This document shows, piece by piece, positions 22,748 through 33,463 of a DNA stretch of 64,000 nucleotides (positions are counted from its first letter, which is position 1; each line of letters starts with the position of its first letter). A program made the translations under genes and the position numbers. The notes beneath the pieces were generated by a model. The model was not told where the DNA came from. It worked only from the letters and a program-made list of their open reading frames with translations, and did no database searches. Source of the DNA: Typhlomys cinereus (Eukaryota; Chordata; Mammalia; Rodentia; Platacanthomyidae); contig JALPQD010000234.1 of NCBI GenBank assembly GCA_023101885.1, forward strand, positions 310,001-374,000, read 5' to 3'.

Positions 22748-23031
22748 TGTGCGCGCGCGTGCATGCACATACACGTGTGTGTGTGTGTGTGTCTGACTCA
22801 GAGAACACTGTGTATGCCTATGGAGCCCCAAGGGTAACTTTGGGAATCATCCTAGAATGTTCTACCTCCTCTTTGCTTTGCTCTGAGATTTCTCAGATGC
22901 TGCGTTCCACGGACAGAAGTGCAGACTACTGCCATTTCTGCCTGTTGTTTTTATGTAGACTCAGGGATCTGAACTCAGGACCTTCTTCTTGCAAGGCAGA
23001 GGTTTCACCCCTGAGCCATCTCTCCAGCCCA
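22708..23031 (-). mobile_element. type B SINE, antisense, with long TG tail
   Basis: The inverted head 'ctgagccatctctccagccc' ends at 23030. Body 'tgggaatcatcctagaat' and 'gatctgaactcaggacct' are clear. The tail is (TG)n with GC/GT interruptions at 22714-22792. Possible decayed target duplications start at 22699 and 23036 (gttaaaa…taaa). Confidence 0.85.
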
Positions 23032-23047
23032 TATGGTTAAAAAGTAA

Positions 23048-23968
23048 AAGCACTGAGCTGAGGAGATGGTTAAGTGAGTAACATGTGTGCTGTGCAAGCG
23101 TTGACTGTGGTAGAACCACAGAGAGCCAGGGCACCATGCTGGCGACACCCCAGTGCTCCTGGGGTAAGATTAGAACAAGGGACTGGAGGATTCCCAAAAG
23201 CCTGAGGACCAGTTATTCTGGGGTTCACAGCAGTCAGGCGCACATAGCAGCCTGGTGTACACAGTGCTTGGTCACGTAGTGTCTGGAATACACAGTACCT
23301 GGTGTGCACAGTACCAGGTATACACAGCACCTGGTGTGCACGGTACCAGGTATACACAGCACCTGGTGTGCACGGTACCAGGTATACACAGCACCTGGTG
23401 TGCACGGTACCAGGTATACACAGCACCTGGTGTGCACGGTACCAGGTATACACAGCACCTGGTGTGCACGGTACCAGGTATACACAGCACCTGGTGTGCA
23501 CGGTACCAGGTATACACAGCACCTGGTGTGCACGGTACCAGGTATACACAGCACCTGGTGTGCACGGTACCAGGTATACACAGCACCTGGTGTGCACGGT
23601 ACCAGGTATACACAGCACCTGGTGTGCACGGTACCAGGTATACACAGTACCTGGTGTGCACGGTACCAGGTATACACAGCACCTGGTGTGCACGGTACCA
23701 GGTATACATAGTACTTGGTATACACAGTGCCTGACATACACAATGTCCTGACACGCACAGCAGCCTGGTGGACACACTACCTGGTGTACACAGCAGTCTG
23801 ACACGCACACATTCTGGTGCACACAGCAGTCTGACACGCACACATTCTGGTGCACACAGCAGCAATGTACAAGGCTGGAAGAACAAAAACACAGAGTTGT
23901 CCTCTGATCCCCACATGCTCCCTGGGCCCGGTACGCCCCATACTCACATAAACACACACACGCACGCT
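23048..23968 (+). mobile_element. composite tRNA+B1 SINE swollen by a minisatellite
   Basis: The head 'gctgaggagatggttaagtg' (23050) and B1 remnant 'ccccagtgctcctggggtaa' lie left of the array. The family's 3' end 'ctgatccccacatgctccct' and CA-rich tail lie right of it (23905-23968). The array at 23238-23870 therefore appears to have grown within the SINE's 3' half. Confidence 0.65.
23238..23870. repeat. 32-bp minisatellite, about 13 copies, with degenerate edges
   Basis: The core (about 23289-23710) repeats exactly every 32 bp with units nearly identical. Each has cacctggtg, gtgcac, ggtaccaggt and atacacag, giving an inverted repeat ACCTGGT…ACCAGGT with a 9-base loop. The right edge has a second array with 33-bp period (starts 23791, 23824, 23857). 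The unit has no stop in any phase on either strand, so all six frames stay open (up to 295 codons). These are not genes. Confidence 0.97.
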
Positions 23969-24388
23969 GTCGCAGTTCACCTGCATGGCTGCTAATAAAT
24001 GAATATCAAACAGTTTAAGGGAACAAGGCCTTTATTTCCTCATGTCAGTCTGGTTACAATTCTCAGTCCAACTTGATGGGAACACACGCACCGACATCAG
24101 GGCTGAAGGAACTGGCCACGCCAACTCTACGTAATAGCTGAGAAAGGGACGATCTTTACTTGCCAGACCAGGATGTCTGGCCAAGTGTACAAAAGGATGT
24201 CAACTCCCTCAACCAACTCTCAATATTTTATTCATCTGCTCGGGGCCTAATCCCACCCACCACAGGCTGGGCCTTCCCCCATCAGCTAGGTTTGCTCTGG
24301 GCTTAACTCAACTATTAACTGTCTACGAATGTGCCCAGAGCTCAAACCCCCAACAGTCAAGTTGACACCTGTGCCTGACTATGACACA
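23969..24388 (+). mobile_element. ERVL-type (MLT2-like) solo LTR, copy 2
   Basis: Begins TGTCGCAGTTCACC and ends 'gttgacacctgtgcctgact' plus atgacaca. It aligns end to end with copy 1 at 8938, sharing 'cttacttgccagaccag', 'gtgcccagagctcaaaccc' and 'cctaatcccacccaccac'. It carries an extra 'tgtacaaaaggatgtcaac' stretch absent from copy 1. Confidence 0.78.
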
Positions 24389-25390
24389 TGCACAGAACAA
24401 TAGCAACACCCTAGAAATAAAACTAAAATGTCATCACATGTAGTCTGCATAGAACTGAGAACTCATTTCTCTGATCCGGTCATTTGAAACTATGTGGTCA
24501 TAGCAGTTAGTTTATAGTTAGTATGCAACCTAGTTTGGGGGGTGGTCCCAGCTTACACCCACTGACTGGCATAATTGATGACAGCACCCCCTGGAAAAGC
24601 TCTGAGTTGGGCAGTCACATGCCCCTCTCCAGGGTTTACCACATTCTGTTCAAGTGCTTTGCCGCCCTTGCTCTCATGCACGCTCTCTCTCTCTCTTTCG
24701 CTCTCTCCCTCTCTCACTCGCTCTCCATCCTTAACTACATCTCCTCACAGTCTCTTTGCCATTTTAAATACTTACCAGAGAAAGAGGATCCAGGATACAG
24801 TCTGTTTAAACGTTTTTCCAGTCTGGCAGCAAAGTGACTTCTATGCCATTTGGTAAGAATTCCCCATCCAGCCTTGGCCAATCAGGGCAATTTCGTTGTT
24901 TTGCTGGATTAGGCCTGATGGATTACTGGAGGGTGCGAAGGGGAGGCCACCAGGGGACCGTTTGGTCCTGCTTGTAAATCTCCATTTGCGAGCTCTGGGG
25001 GGGGGGATGGTCAGTGGTCATACTAATTGTTAAAGTCAAGTCTGGAGAGGTCGGGTAATAAGGTCAGAGGTCAGAGAATACACACATTAAGGACTGGCTG
25101 TTCTGCCTTCTCAAAGTCCTTCCTTTGGAGCTTGTGTAGAAAGTTTTCCATCGATGCTAAGAAACAGTGTTTAGTATGACTAATGCCAGACTCTACCTTA
25201 AGTTACCATGTGTTTGCAAAGCTGGATGAATCCTGGGAACTTTATTTCCTGCTGCTCTTAGGCAGAAAGGATCTCAGCTGACAAGAGAAAATTCTGTTTG
25301 GAGGCACATTTTTTTTCTTTTGGCGTTTCATATTTTTTCATAAATACCTAAAACAAAAACCTTATGGTAAATTTTCAAAGAAGCCTTTAT
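24389..25390. other. unique non-coding sequence
   Basis: A CT-rich run lies at 24683-24726 and a G-run at 25000-25008. Two overlapping plus frames (24523-24856) owe their length to the CT run. No recognised exon or transposon. Confidence 0.5.
24944..24962 (+). promoter_or_regulatory. possible CTCF-type motif
   Basis: The word ggccaccaggggacc matches the CTCF core CCACCAGGGGGC at all but one base of the shared core. A single motif match in 64 kb has limited weight. Confidence 0.3.
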
Positions 25391-25690
25391 GATGGCTGGC
25401 GAGATATCTCCGTGAGTTAAGAGCGCTTGCCAGACAAGCATGAGGACCCATGTTCAAATCCCTGGCACCCGTATCCGTAAAGGCCTGACTTAGCCATGAA
25501 CCCCTATAACCCAGCGTTGGAGAGATGGAGCCAGGCGAATCCAGAGTTTGTGGACCATGCAGCCCAGCGACAACACAGAGAGCTTTAGGTCCAGTAAAAG
25601 ACTTTGTCTCAGGGGATAAATGCATGTCTTCCTCCAGCCACCACGTCCAACCCTCTCCCCCCAACTCCCTTTCCTCGCCTCAACACACAC
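25391..25690 (+). mobile_element. composite tRNA+B1 SINE (B4A/RSINE-like)
   Basis: Head 'tggctggcgagatatctccg', box B region 'catgttcaaatccctggcac', B1-like 'cccagcgttggagagatgga', then 'aaaagactttgtctcagggg'. The order head, B1, 'gactttgtctca' and CA tail fits the composite family. Confidence 0.75.
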
Positions 25691-25818
25691 ACAAAGGACT
25701 CTCTCCTTCATACACCACACATATACCACACTCTGGAAACACACAGAGATGCGTATGTACTCTCTCTCTCTCTTTGTCTCTCTCTCTCTCTCACACACAC
25801 ACACATACACACACACTC
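25684..25818. repeat. CA/CT compound microsatellite
   Basis: Short CA runs, then (CT)n at 25760-25792, then (CA)n to 25816. It is the tail of the preceding SINE. Confidence 0.9.
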
Positions 25819-26744
25819 CTCAAATGAGCATATAACAACATAACTGTTCTTTGCCCCTTTACATGCATTTGAAATTTCTAAAATGCGCAATTGGAATAAA
25901 AATATTTCCCCATTGTTTTCCTAATCCAAGGACACTTGACAGCCGGGACATATGTGAACACCCTGCTAGAAAAGAAAAACTAAAAGCCTGGCTCTAGAAA
26001 CCCAGAGCCCATGCGCTGCAGTCTGAGGTAATCAGGCAGCTTTTCCAAGCCCAGAACAGCATGGAGTAATTAGAACGCGCATTCCGTGAATGGTACGAAG
26101 CCTTTTTGTGAATCAAATTCTTTCAATTCTCAAGAGTTTCCCTTACCAGGCATAGATTCAAGAAATTTCCTGCTGATTGCTTTGCTTGCTGGGGTGGCTG
26201 CAAGAGAGAAGACTCCGAAGTACAGGGGACGGTTTAGGAAATAACCTTTGTTCTAGTCTGGAGCGAGGGTCTTGCTTGCTTCTTTCCTTCTGCCTGGCCG
26301 TCTCTGGGCTCAGAGAATCTGTAAATATTATGTCTTTGCTTAAGTCCATCTAATTTGTTGATTACATGTCTCGGAACGGAACCAGAGTCTGAAACCAATT
26401 TAGTCTGTGGGGTGCTTAGGCCGATTTTATTTATTGCATATGTAGTTGAGTTGCTATGCAGTACTAGCTCCTAAGGCTCGGTGTCCTGGGCCGAGGCACA
26501 GCAGAGTGAGGGTACCCTGCTGGGCATGCACGAGCTCTGGAACCATCTGTCAATCTCTGCCGAGTGCCTGTGTATCTATCCATGAACACTGTATGAGGGT
26601 CTCCTAGTCAGGGGAAGAAGGAAAATAAAATACCAAATTGATGTTACATGCGTTAGACCACAAAGAAATGTTAATTAAAATACAGTGGTGACAGAGAGAA
26701 GAATTTGCCTTATAATAAAGAGATAAGGGAAAAATATCAGGGAA
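25819..26744. other. unique non-coding sequence
   Basis: No repeat or exon recognised. Bases 26410-26460 are AT-rich ('gattttatttattgcatatg'). Confidence 0.5.
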
Positions 26745-26925
26745 GGGGCATCAAGACGGTTCAGTGGATAGAGGGGCTTTTTGCCACCAAGACCAAATAC
26801 AGTTCTGTCTCAGGAACTCACATAATGCAAGGAGAGAACTGACTTCTACAGGTTAACCTCTGGCCTCCACATATGTGCTGTGGCATGCACACACACACAT
26901 ACACACATACAATACATAAAAATGA
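26745..26925 (+). mobile_element. B3/B2-type SINE
   Basis: Head 'agacggttcagtggatagag', weak box B, then 'gagagaactgacttctacag', 'aacctctggcctccacatat' and a CA-rich tail. The body wording is the same as the copies at 2995 and 55638. Confidence 0.8.
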
Positions 26926-27096
26926 AAACAGAGATGGCATGGGTCTCTCTCTCTCTCTCTCTCCCCCTCCCTCCTTTCCTCCCCTGTGGAGAAGCATGTT
27001 AAGTAGCTTCTCGTGTCTCTGGGTAGGAGCTGCGCATGTTCTGAATCATACGCTTCCAGAGAGCGGCTGCATCCACATCCCTCAGCACCCCCCCAC

Positions 27097-27144
<48 letters not shown>
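26926..27144. repeat. CT and CA microsatellites with short unique spacer
   Basis: (CT)n at 26946-26963 and (CA)n of about 22 units at 27099-27143, separated by about 130 bp of unique DNA. His/Thr or Cys/Val frames here come from the CA run. Confidence 0.93.
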
Positions 27145-27147
<3 letters not shown>

Positions 27148-27940
27148 CACACCACACCCAAGTCAGCGGAAGTCACCTCGACCCTTGGTGCCTGTCTTTG
27201 TTTTGAACAGCTGAATATCTGGGTGAGCGGGTTGGAGGGAAATCCTTCGTGAGCGAGCAAACACTCTAGTGTGGCCCCCCCACATCACACATCCCTTTAA
27301 GTCAGTTGTGAAATTGGCTCGGGCACAGCGCTGCCCATGTGATGCGACATCCACTGGTGCGCGTCTATCCCAGAAACATCTGGACAGTCCACGAGCTACT
27401 TAGAGCACCGGAGAGATCAGTCCCCGAGACGGGCCTCCCGAAGGCTTGTCCCCTCCAGGTACTGCCTGCCTTCTTGGACCAAGGGCACATCCGGGCCTCA
27501 AACATCACCTCACTCCTCCCCCCCCAAAAATCAAGCAAGCAAAAGGAGCAGGCCGCCAAGATGGCGGACCCGTAAGCCTTCAGCCGCAGAAGCTCATCAA
27601 GGCTACGGGCTGAAGGACATCACGAAGCTGTCAGTGCTTGATTTCATTTCTTCTTGCTCTGGGGAGCGATTGATTGATTCTGTCTGACTCCATCTCTGTG
27701 TTGACTGACTCTGCTGGTCCAACTATTGAAGACTTTCTGGCCCCAAGGGGGCCCAATGGCAACGTGGCAATCAGCTTGGCTGCTCCCATGAATAAACCAT
27801 GACACTTGGTTGGGTGACAACCCTTTACTTTCAGTTACAAGTGGAGGGCTTGGGGGATACCTCCTGCCTTGGTTCTTGACAGGGAGAGGCCTGAGACCTC
27901 ATCCCCAGCTCAAACCAACCTGCCAGGGCTGGCGTATGAG

Positions 27941-27941
<1 letters not shown>
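27145..27941. other. unassigned non-coding sequence, possible old LTR or retrocopy end
   Basis: Contains a YY1-like site at 27559, a 9-bp-arm hairpin (ccttcagcc at 27577, ggctgaagg at 27608) and an AATAAA at 27791. An ATG in the YY1 motif is followed by a stop after four codons. No protein match is recognisable. It could be a degenerate LTR or an untranslated retrocopy, but identity is unknown. Confidence 0.35.
27559..27569 (+). promoter_or_regulatory. YY1-type motif
   Basis: gccgccaagatggcggac contains the strong YY1 core AAGATGGCGG. YY1 sites of this form occur near housekeeping starts and in L1 and LTR promoters. No CpG island surrounds it. Confidence 0.45.
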
Positions 27942-27996
<55 letters not shown>

Positions 27997-28240
27997 GTAC
28001 CGGAAGTCATTTAAGTACATGTGCCTGTGGAGGCCCAAAGGCAACCTCAGAGGTCATCTGGGATTGCTCTGCCTCCTCATTGTTTTGCACTGGGCTTTCC
28101 AGGCTCTGCCTTCCAGGGCCAGAATTGCAGGGCTGTGCGATTCGCATCTGACATTTTTATGTGGCGTCTGGGGATCTGAACTCCGATCCTTTTCCTTGTG
28201 ATGCAAAGGTTTTAACTCCTGAGCCATCTCTCCACTCCCA
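27942..28240 (-). mobile_element. type B SINE, antisense, TG tail
   Basis: The (TG)n tail at 27945-27992 is followed by 'gtgcctgtggaggcccaaag', 'ttccaggctctgccttccag', 'gatctgaactccgatccttt' and 'ctgagccatctctccactcc'. Full length, antisense. Confidence 0.92.
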
Positions 28241-28394
28241 AAGTAGCTTATTAAGCAAGACCCAATGCTAGGGTGGATCTGAGCAATGCTTCTCCACTCA
28301 TGATAGAAACTGTCTCTGCTGGCAAGAAGGAGGAAAGACAGAAAATCGCCACTTCCTTCACACCAAGTAGTGCACTTGCTGAAATCAACAGGCA

Positions 28395-28640
28395 AAATTA
28401 CCTATTTGGCTCTTCACAACATTACAAAGGAGTGATTGGATAGTTTTTGCCTTTGATTACCTGTTGAGACCAAGGGGCACTTATACCCGTAGCAATCACC
28501 AACGCTGGCAAATCAAAGAGGCAAACCTGTTCCTGGCTGGTTAGATGTTGTTGGTTGGGTAAAAATCAGACAAGAATTATTCAGCGTGACCTTGTTCACA
28601 CAAGAGACAACTGTTGTCCCAATTCAAGTTTGTTTTTAAA
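28395..28640. promoter_or_regulatory. candidate conserved non-coding element with paired TCF/LEF motifs
   Basis: Complex AT-leaning sequence without repeats. It has CTTTGAT at 28451-28457 and its reverse complement ATCAAAG at 28512-28518, about 60 bp apart, plus 'caggcaaaattacc' and 'caagaattattcagcg'. Enhancer function is inferred from texture and motifs only. Confidence 0.3.
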
Positions 28641-29010
28641 GCACCATCACTAAAAACCTGCTTGTAACTTTTTTTAAAAATCTTTCCAGCTTTGAGCATG
28701 AGTTTTGGCCATTATCCTCTAATGATGTCCCTGCATATACTTGAGTCTTGATCTCTTGTAGACGGAGCCAGGAAAGGAGCATCTTGTATAAAAACGGTTT
28801 GCTATTGCCAGGTAGCACCTGCTATTGCCTGCACACCTTCCCGTGGTGTCCTTGGTGGACGAGTTCTCTGTTGCTTTGAAGCACTTTGCACTCTTCGCCG
28901 GCTGCTATGATTCCTTATTGCAATGAAAAAACCTAAATGCCAATCTGGATACTAGCACATTTAAAAATTTAGAGTATGTTTTTGCATTTCTAGTATTCTT
29001 TAAAACAAGT
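28641..29010. other. unique AT-rich non-coding sequence
   Basis: No recognised repeat. T- and A-rich words at 28667-28680 and 28960-28985. Confidence 0.5.
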
Positions 29011-29012
29011 AG

Positions 29013-29013
<1 letters not shown>

Positions 29014-29062
<49 letters not shown>
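29014..29062. repeat. (TG)n(GA)n microsatellite
   Basis: About 17 TG units followed directly by about 8 GA units. Confidence 0.95.
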
Positions 29063-29114
29063 TAACCATCTGATACAAAGAAAAGTAAAGATAAAATTAT
29101 AAGTTAATACAGGA

Positions 29115-29693
29115 TGTATTAGTCAAGATTCTCTGAAGAAACAGAATCTATAGGATGTAATATATATAAATGTTTATTAAAAATAGAGTCCTTCAAAATA
29201 GCCACCCGCAGCCGCCTCATTCTTGACTGGAATGTTCCACAAAGCCAAAAGATCCCAAGAAGGTCTCAAGCCTTTACTTCTCTGGAGGGTCGAAGACGCT
29301 GGATTCGGTGAAGAACAGCTGGGCGCCGACATAGCGATGAACAGCGAACAGCAGCGAGGCCTAGACACCAGACTCCAAAGGCAGCAGGAACAGCAACAAC
29401 GTAGTAGAAAAGGTGAAGCTCCGAGTCAGCCAAGGACGGAGGCGGCAGCAGCAGCAACAAAGAAGACCACGATGCTCTAAAAGCAAGCAAAGTGGATTGT
29501 ACAGCAAGCAGACACAGGATAAAGGAAGAGCAAGTCCCTTCTCCTTGCACCCCGCTATGGGCTGGGTTCTACACAGCAATCAGTCAAGTACCTGCAGACT
29601 TGCTCAGGGGCCATTCTAACCCTTAACCTTCCACAGCTGCGCCCCAAACAATCTGCAACTGTCAAGTTGACACCAAAATGCAACCATAACACA
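29115..29693 (+). mobile_element. MLT2-like ERVL solo LTR, long form
   Basis: Begins TGTATTAGTCAAGATTCTC followed by 'gaagaaacagaatctatagg' and 'tatataaatgtttatta'. It ends 'aactgtcaagttgacaccaa' plus ccataacaca, the typical MLT2 start and end. At 579 bp it is longer than the MLT2-like copies at 8938, 23969 and 48057. CAG/CAA-rich words at 29380-29465 give a chance Gln-rich frame. A 5-bp aggat on each side may be the target duplication. Confidence 0.85.
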
Positions 29694-30126
29694 GGATATA
29701 TCTACACTTAAAATATTATAAATGATAAAATTTCCATCTATTGCCTATTTATAAGGTCCATTGTATATTATTTATTTACCTTCTTTGTAGGATATAGATA
29801 AGCTCATTTGAATACATGTCCAGCCTTCAATAAACCCTTATGAAAAAAGCAAGTTTTTTTGAAGCTCGCCAAAATCATAATCACGTGTCTTTTCCAAAAA
29901 TTATCTTTAAAGTCAAATCTGAATGATAATGTTGGATAAGAAAAACCTTCAGAGCACCCACTCCTCAGCTTCGCCAGGAAATGAAGTGCTCTACACAGAA
30001 AAACACTCCTGGCTGTCCTCTCTTGACCCCTTCTGTCTATCACAAAAATCAACCAGGGAAACTGATCTCCCGGGTGCATGAAGAAAGCACCACGCTGTAG
30101 CTTTCGCTGGGCCACGAAGTCAGATT
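29694..30126. other. unique AT-rich non-coding sequence
   Basis: No recognised repeat or exon. A minus frame of 103 codons (29804-30115) has no known domain. Confidence 0.5.
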
Positions 30127-30358
30127 TGGGCAGCTCATTTTTTTTTAAATTTTTTTTATTTATTCAATTGAGCGTGAGTCTGTGTGTGTATGTATATATA
30201 TGTATGTGTGCGTATGTATGTATGTGTGTGTGTGTGTAGAACCACAGGCGAATTCAGGAACCACCATGGACGCCTCCACCTCCTCGTTTACTCCGCCCCG
30301 GAATTCACAGGCTCCGCCCTACAAGGACCAGAAGCGCTAGCCCCTGGGCAGCTTATTT
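30127..30358 (-). mobile_element. type A SINE, antisense, 5'-truncated, with target duplications
   Basis: From 30141: inverted A-rich tail 'tttatttattcaattgagc', TG tract, 'tagaaccacaggcgaattca', 'ggaaccaccatggacgcctc', 'ggctccgccctacaaggacc'. The tRNA-like head is missing. Flanks tgggcagctcattt (30127-30140) and tgggcagcttattt (30345-30358) differ at one base, a near-perfect 14-bp duplication. The truncation therefore happened at insertion. Confidence 0.9.
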
Positions 30359-31490
30359 CTAATGAAACTCTTCCCGACGTGTTCTGTTTTATAGTTTTGG
30401 AACTTCGTACATTACAGTGAATTGATGTCATTTTCAGCACGGGTGACCAATCCCATCCCCACTCCTCCTCCCACGCAATCTTCTTCCCAATCAGTGTCTC
30501 TACCACTTTTCTCTCATTTGCATGCGCGGCCCACTGAGTTTCATCTGAGCTGCCAACGCTTCTCTGTATCTTATACTTGCATGGAAGCTATGTCAGTAGG
30601 CACAGTGTTCAGAAAAGTACTTCTTGACTCCACCCCTGTGCCCTGCCTCGGCCCTTGGTAGTCTCTCGGGGAGATGTATCATCTCTTAAATGTCTCACCC
30701 TTTCCATGGTGGATTATTGATAGGTTATAGCTTATGAAGGACTTGCGTAGACCCAGCAGCAATGAGTTCAGGGGTACAGTAGCCCCACAGTGTCCAGAAG
30801 ACACTGTCGGGAAGCCCCCATCCCCTCCCCACCTCACACGCTTACATTCTTCCTTTATCTCTTCTGTGGAAACACATTCTTCCATAGGGACCATCGCTTG
30901 GCTGGTGTGTCCCAGCTAAGATGTGCACGGATCAGCATGAGTGGGGTGCCCAAGTTCTCAAAGCTGCTCTGTAGCATTCCCCTCCTTCCCCTCCCCCCTG
31001 GGCTAGGGCTCTCTTAGTTCTTTTCATCTGTGTGTTCGGTCGCCTTGCACCGTGAAAGTGTCAGTCAAAGTAAAAAATTCGATTCCTCCTTTGACTGCGA
31101 CTTATGCTACTCGGGTGTGTTGGAGTTTAGAAATCCATAAGCAGATGCACCTGGACTGTGTCTAAAGAATACTTAGGTCTAAGCATTAGGACCGAATACG
31201 TAGGTTCAGGGCATTCAGGTGGATGTGCTTTTTCATAAGACTTTGGGAGTCTAAATTTAAGCAACTAAATACATTTATCAAATAGGCATTTATTGAGTGT
31301 TTGCTGTGTTTCTACCTAATGATTAGACATGGCTTATGACTGCCGAGACAAACATGAAGCGTGTGATTAGCCAAATATTTAAGTAGATTGGGTAGGTGCA
31401 GAAATGCAGGCAGCTGAGTATTTGAAAGAGGACAGATGCCTATGCCGAGGTAGACTTCCTGGACTAGAAGAGAAGTAGGCTGGGAGGATT
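30359..31490. other. unique non-coding sequence
   Basis: Mixed DNA with no clear transposon. 'ggcatttattgagtgtttgc' near 31290 resembles the antisense end of an L2 element but is too short to call. Frames of 60-79 codons are chance. Confidence 0.5.
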
Positions 31491-31618
31491 GGGTCCAGGT
31501 CTATCTCTAGATAAAGAGAGGACCGGGCCCAGGTCTATCTGTAAAGAGAGAACCGGGCCCAGGTCTGTCTCTAGGTAAAGACAAGACCGGGTTCCGGTCT
31601 GTCTGTAAAGAGAACAGC
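31491..31618. repeat. tandem repeat of alternating 34- and 30-bp units
   Basis: Four units opening gggtcc, gggccc, gggccc or gggttc start at 31491, 31525, 31555 and 31589, each with 'caggtctNtct' (or 'ccggtctgtct') and 'taaagag'-like words. Spacings 34, 30, 34 show the true unit is a 64-bp dimer, present twice. Confidence 0.9.
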
Positions 31619-33463
31619 CTATAATAAAAGTGTGTGACTTCTAGAGACTTTCCCTTCATTTCCAGACTCTTCCAACTTGAGAAATGGCAAATTTAGAAGA
31701 CCTCTTAATAAATGAGTAGTTGACTATATTGTTTATTTTAAGGAATATTCCATGTTTTCATGGGCAATGAATTTGTAACCCACCTCGCTGATGCCCTCTT
31801 CTGTCTCTAGGGTTTGAAGGAACTCTGGTCTAAACTTCCCATGTGTCTTCTATCTCATTGGGTGTGCGACTCTGTTGTAACCCACTTGTCTATGCTGCCT
31901 TACTTGAGAACAAATTTCTGATTCTAGACTGTGTGCAGTCAGAATGTAGAACTCACGCCCATGGCTGCAGGAGCTGTGCCTGTGTGTCCACAGGGAGTGG
32001 ACCTTCGCTGACACTCGGGCACAGGGCGGGCTGTGGGCTGGCTGTGGATCTCTAAGGGAAACAAGCTGACCAGGTGCCCCTCCAGCAATAAAATGCCCAA
32101 GCAGAGAAGACAGGGAACCAGGAAGGGCGTGGCAGCTGGGCCACACCTTCTCCCCCGCTTCCAGAGCTGAGAGGGAGCGAGGGGAGGAGTTACAACGCAG
32201 TGAAATGACTTCATGAGCTACCTGTATTGCGACCACAGTGCAAGGCCTGGACACAGATCCAAATGGAGGCTCCAGCTTAAGATCAAGCCACTTTCTGTTT
32301 CAATCCTCCCCCCTTCCCAGACAAGGGGAACCCCCCCCCCAAAAAATCAGATCTTGCTCAAGGAAGAGGCCCAAAGTGACCAGGGAGTGGGCATTTGAAC
32401 CGGAAATTTCTAGAAATACTTGGTCTTCAACTACTCATTAAATAACCCTGCCTTCAATATTGGAGAAATCCAAAACGGTTTGAAATTGAACATGCACTGT
32501 TTTTAAGGATGAGACAGCTTCATGTCTTTTGAAATTTGCCTTGAAGTCACGGCTTCTTAAAAATCTAACACTCGCCCAAATCATGCAAGGAGGATGTTAA
32601 ATTGCAGGTTCTGAAGCGCAGGTCCTGCGTTGGCTGGAGCTTTTCCATATCCGACGTGCTCTCTGTCCACCCTGCTTCTGAGCGACAGGGATTGTGAAGA
32701 TTCCACTAGTTACAGTGGCAGCCTGGAAGGGGCTGCGGTGGGAGGGGGGCTTCTGTTTGAGTGTGCACATAAGAAGTTTCACAGTCTGCGCTCAAAAAAG
32801 AAAATGTAAATAAAATAGCAGCATGATGTGGGTGAGAAGATGCATGTCATTTAGCATCATGGCCCGGCCTTCGTACCTACCCCTCCTCCATCCACTATCA
32901 GTAATGATGCTGGGTCTTGTCGTAGAATTGAGCTGCCGAGTGTCGCTTTCCCCACTTTCTGGAGCCTTCTACAGCCCTGCCGATTTCTAAGATGCATACG
33001 AGAGTAAATGGAAGACTACGTGTCTCCTGGTGTAGAGAAGAACTTTGATTAGATTTAAACATCTGTCACCTCTGAGGTTTCCCTCTCTAAATCATCGTAT
33101 TCCATTTGCAGCAAGCTCGTCCACACTGCTTTCTCGGCCGGCTGCTGCGCCAGTACCCTTCCAGCACCCGGCACCAACTATGCCCTCTGACGGCGCCCGG
33201 GTGCGTCTTTAAGGACGTCTTTCTGGCTCGCAAAGCGCTTGGTCAGAGGAATTTCAGGCAGTAGTTTCAGTTTCACTCGCCCTGAGCAAAACCCAACCAC
33301 ATGAAGCCAGCAAGGCCGCAGGTGAGACCTGCTGAAAGCAGATCTAAAAGCCGTCCTGACGCTGTCACGGATCATGAAGCCTCAATGAAAGGGAATCTCA
33401 AATACACGCGCTTCTCGAAAGCCACTTGGACTTGTAGAAACAGCAGTTAAGAACTGTGGACAT
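31619..33463. other. unique non-coding sequence
   Basis: Mostly unique. 32430-32610 is AT-leaning and complex. A C-run lies at 32330-32340. GC-richer DNA at 33120-33240 has several CpGs. The 134-codon minus frame at 31850-32254 overlaps frames in other phases and shows no domain. Confidence 0.5.

Noticed and set aside
23238..23870. CRISPR-like array
   Set aside because: There are no variable spacers. Units are contiguous 32-bp repeats in a mammalian SINE context.
23070..23957. 295-codon minus frame and five other open frames
   Set aside because: Produced by a 32-bp repeat unit without stops in any phase.
27561..27575. Start codon in good context (gccgccaagatgg)
   Set aside because: A stop follows after four codons. 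The match is better explained as a YY1 site.
29223..29480. Gln-rich 85-codon frame
   Set aside because: Lies wholly inside the MLT2-like LTR.
33120..33240. CpG-island promoter
   Set aside because: Only a handful of CpGs over about 120 bp, with no sustained density or exon nearby.
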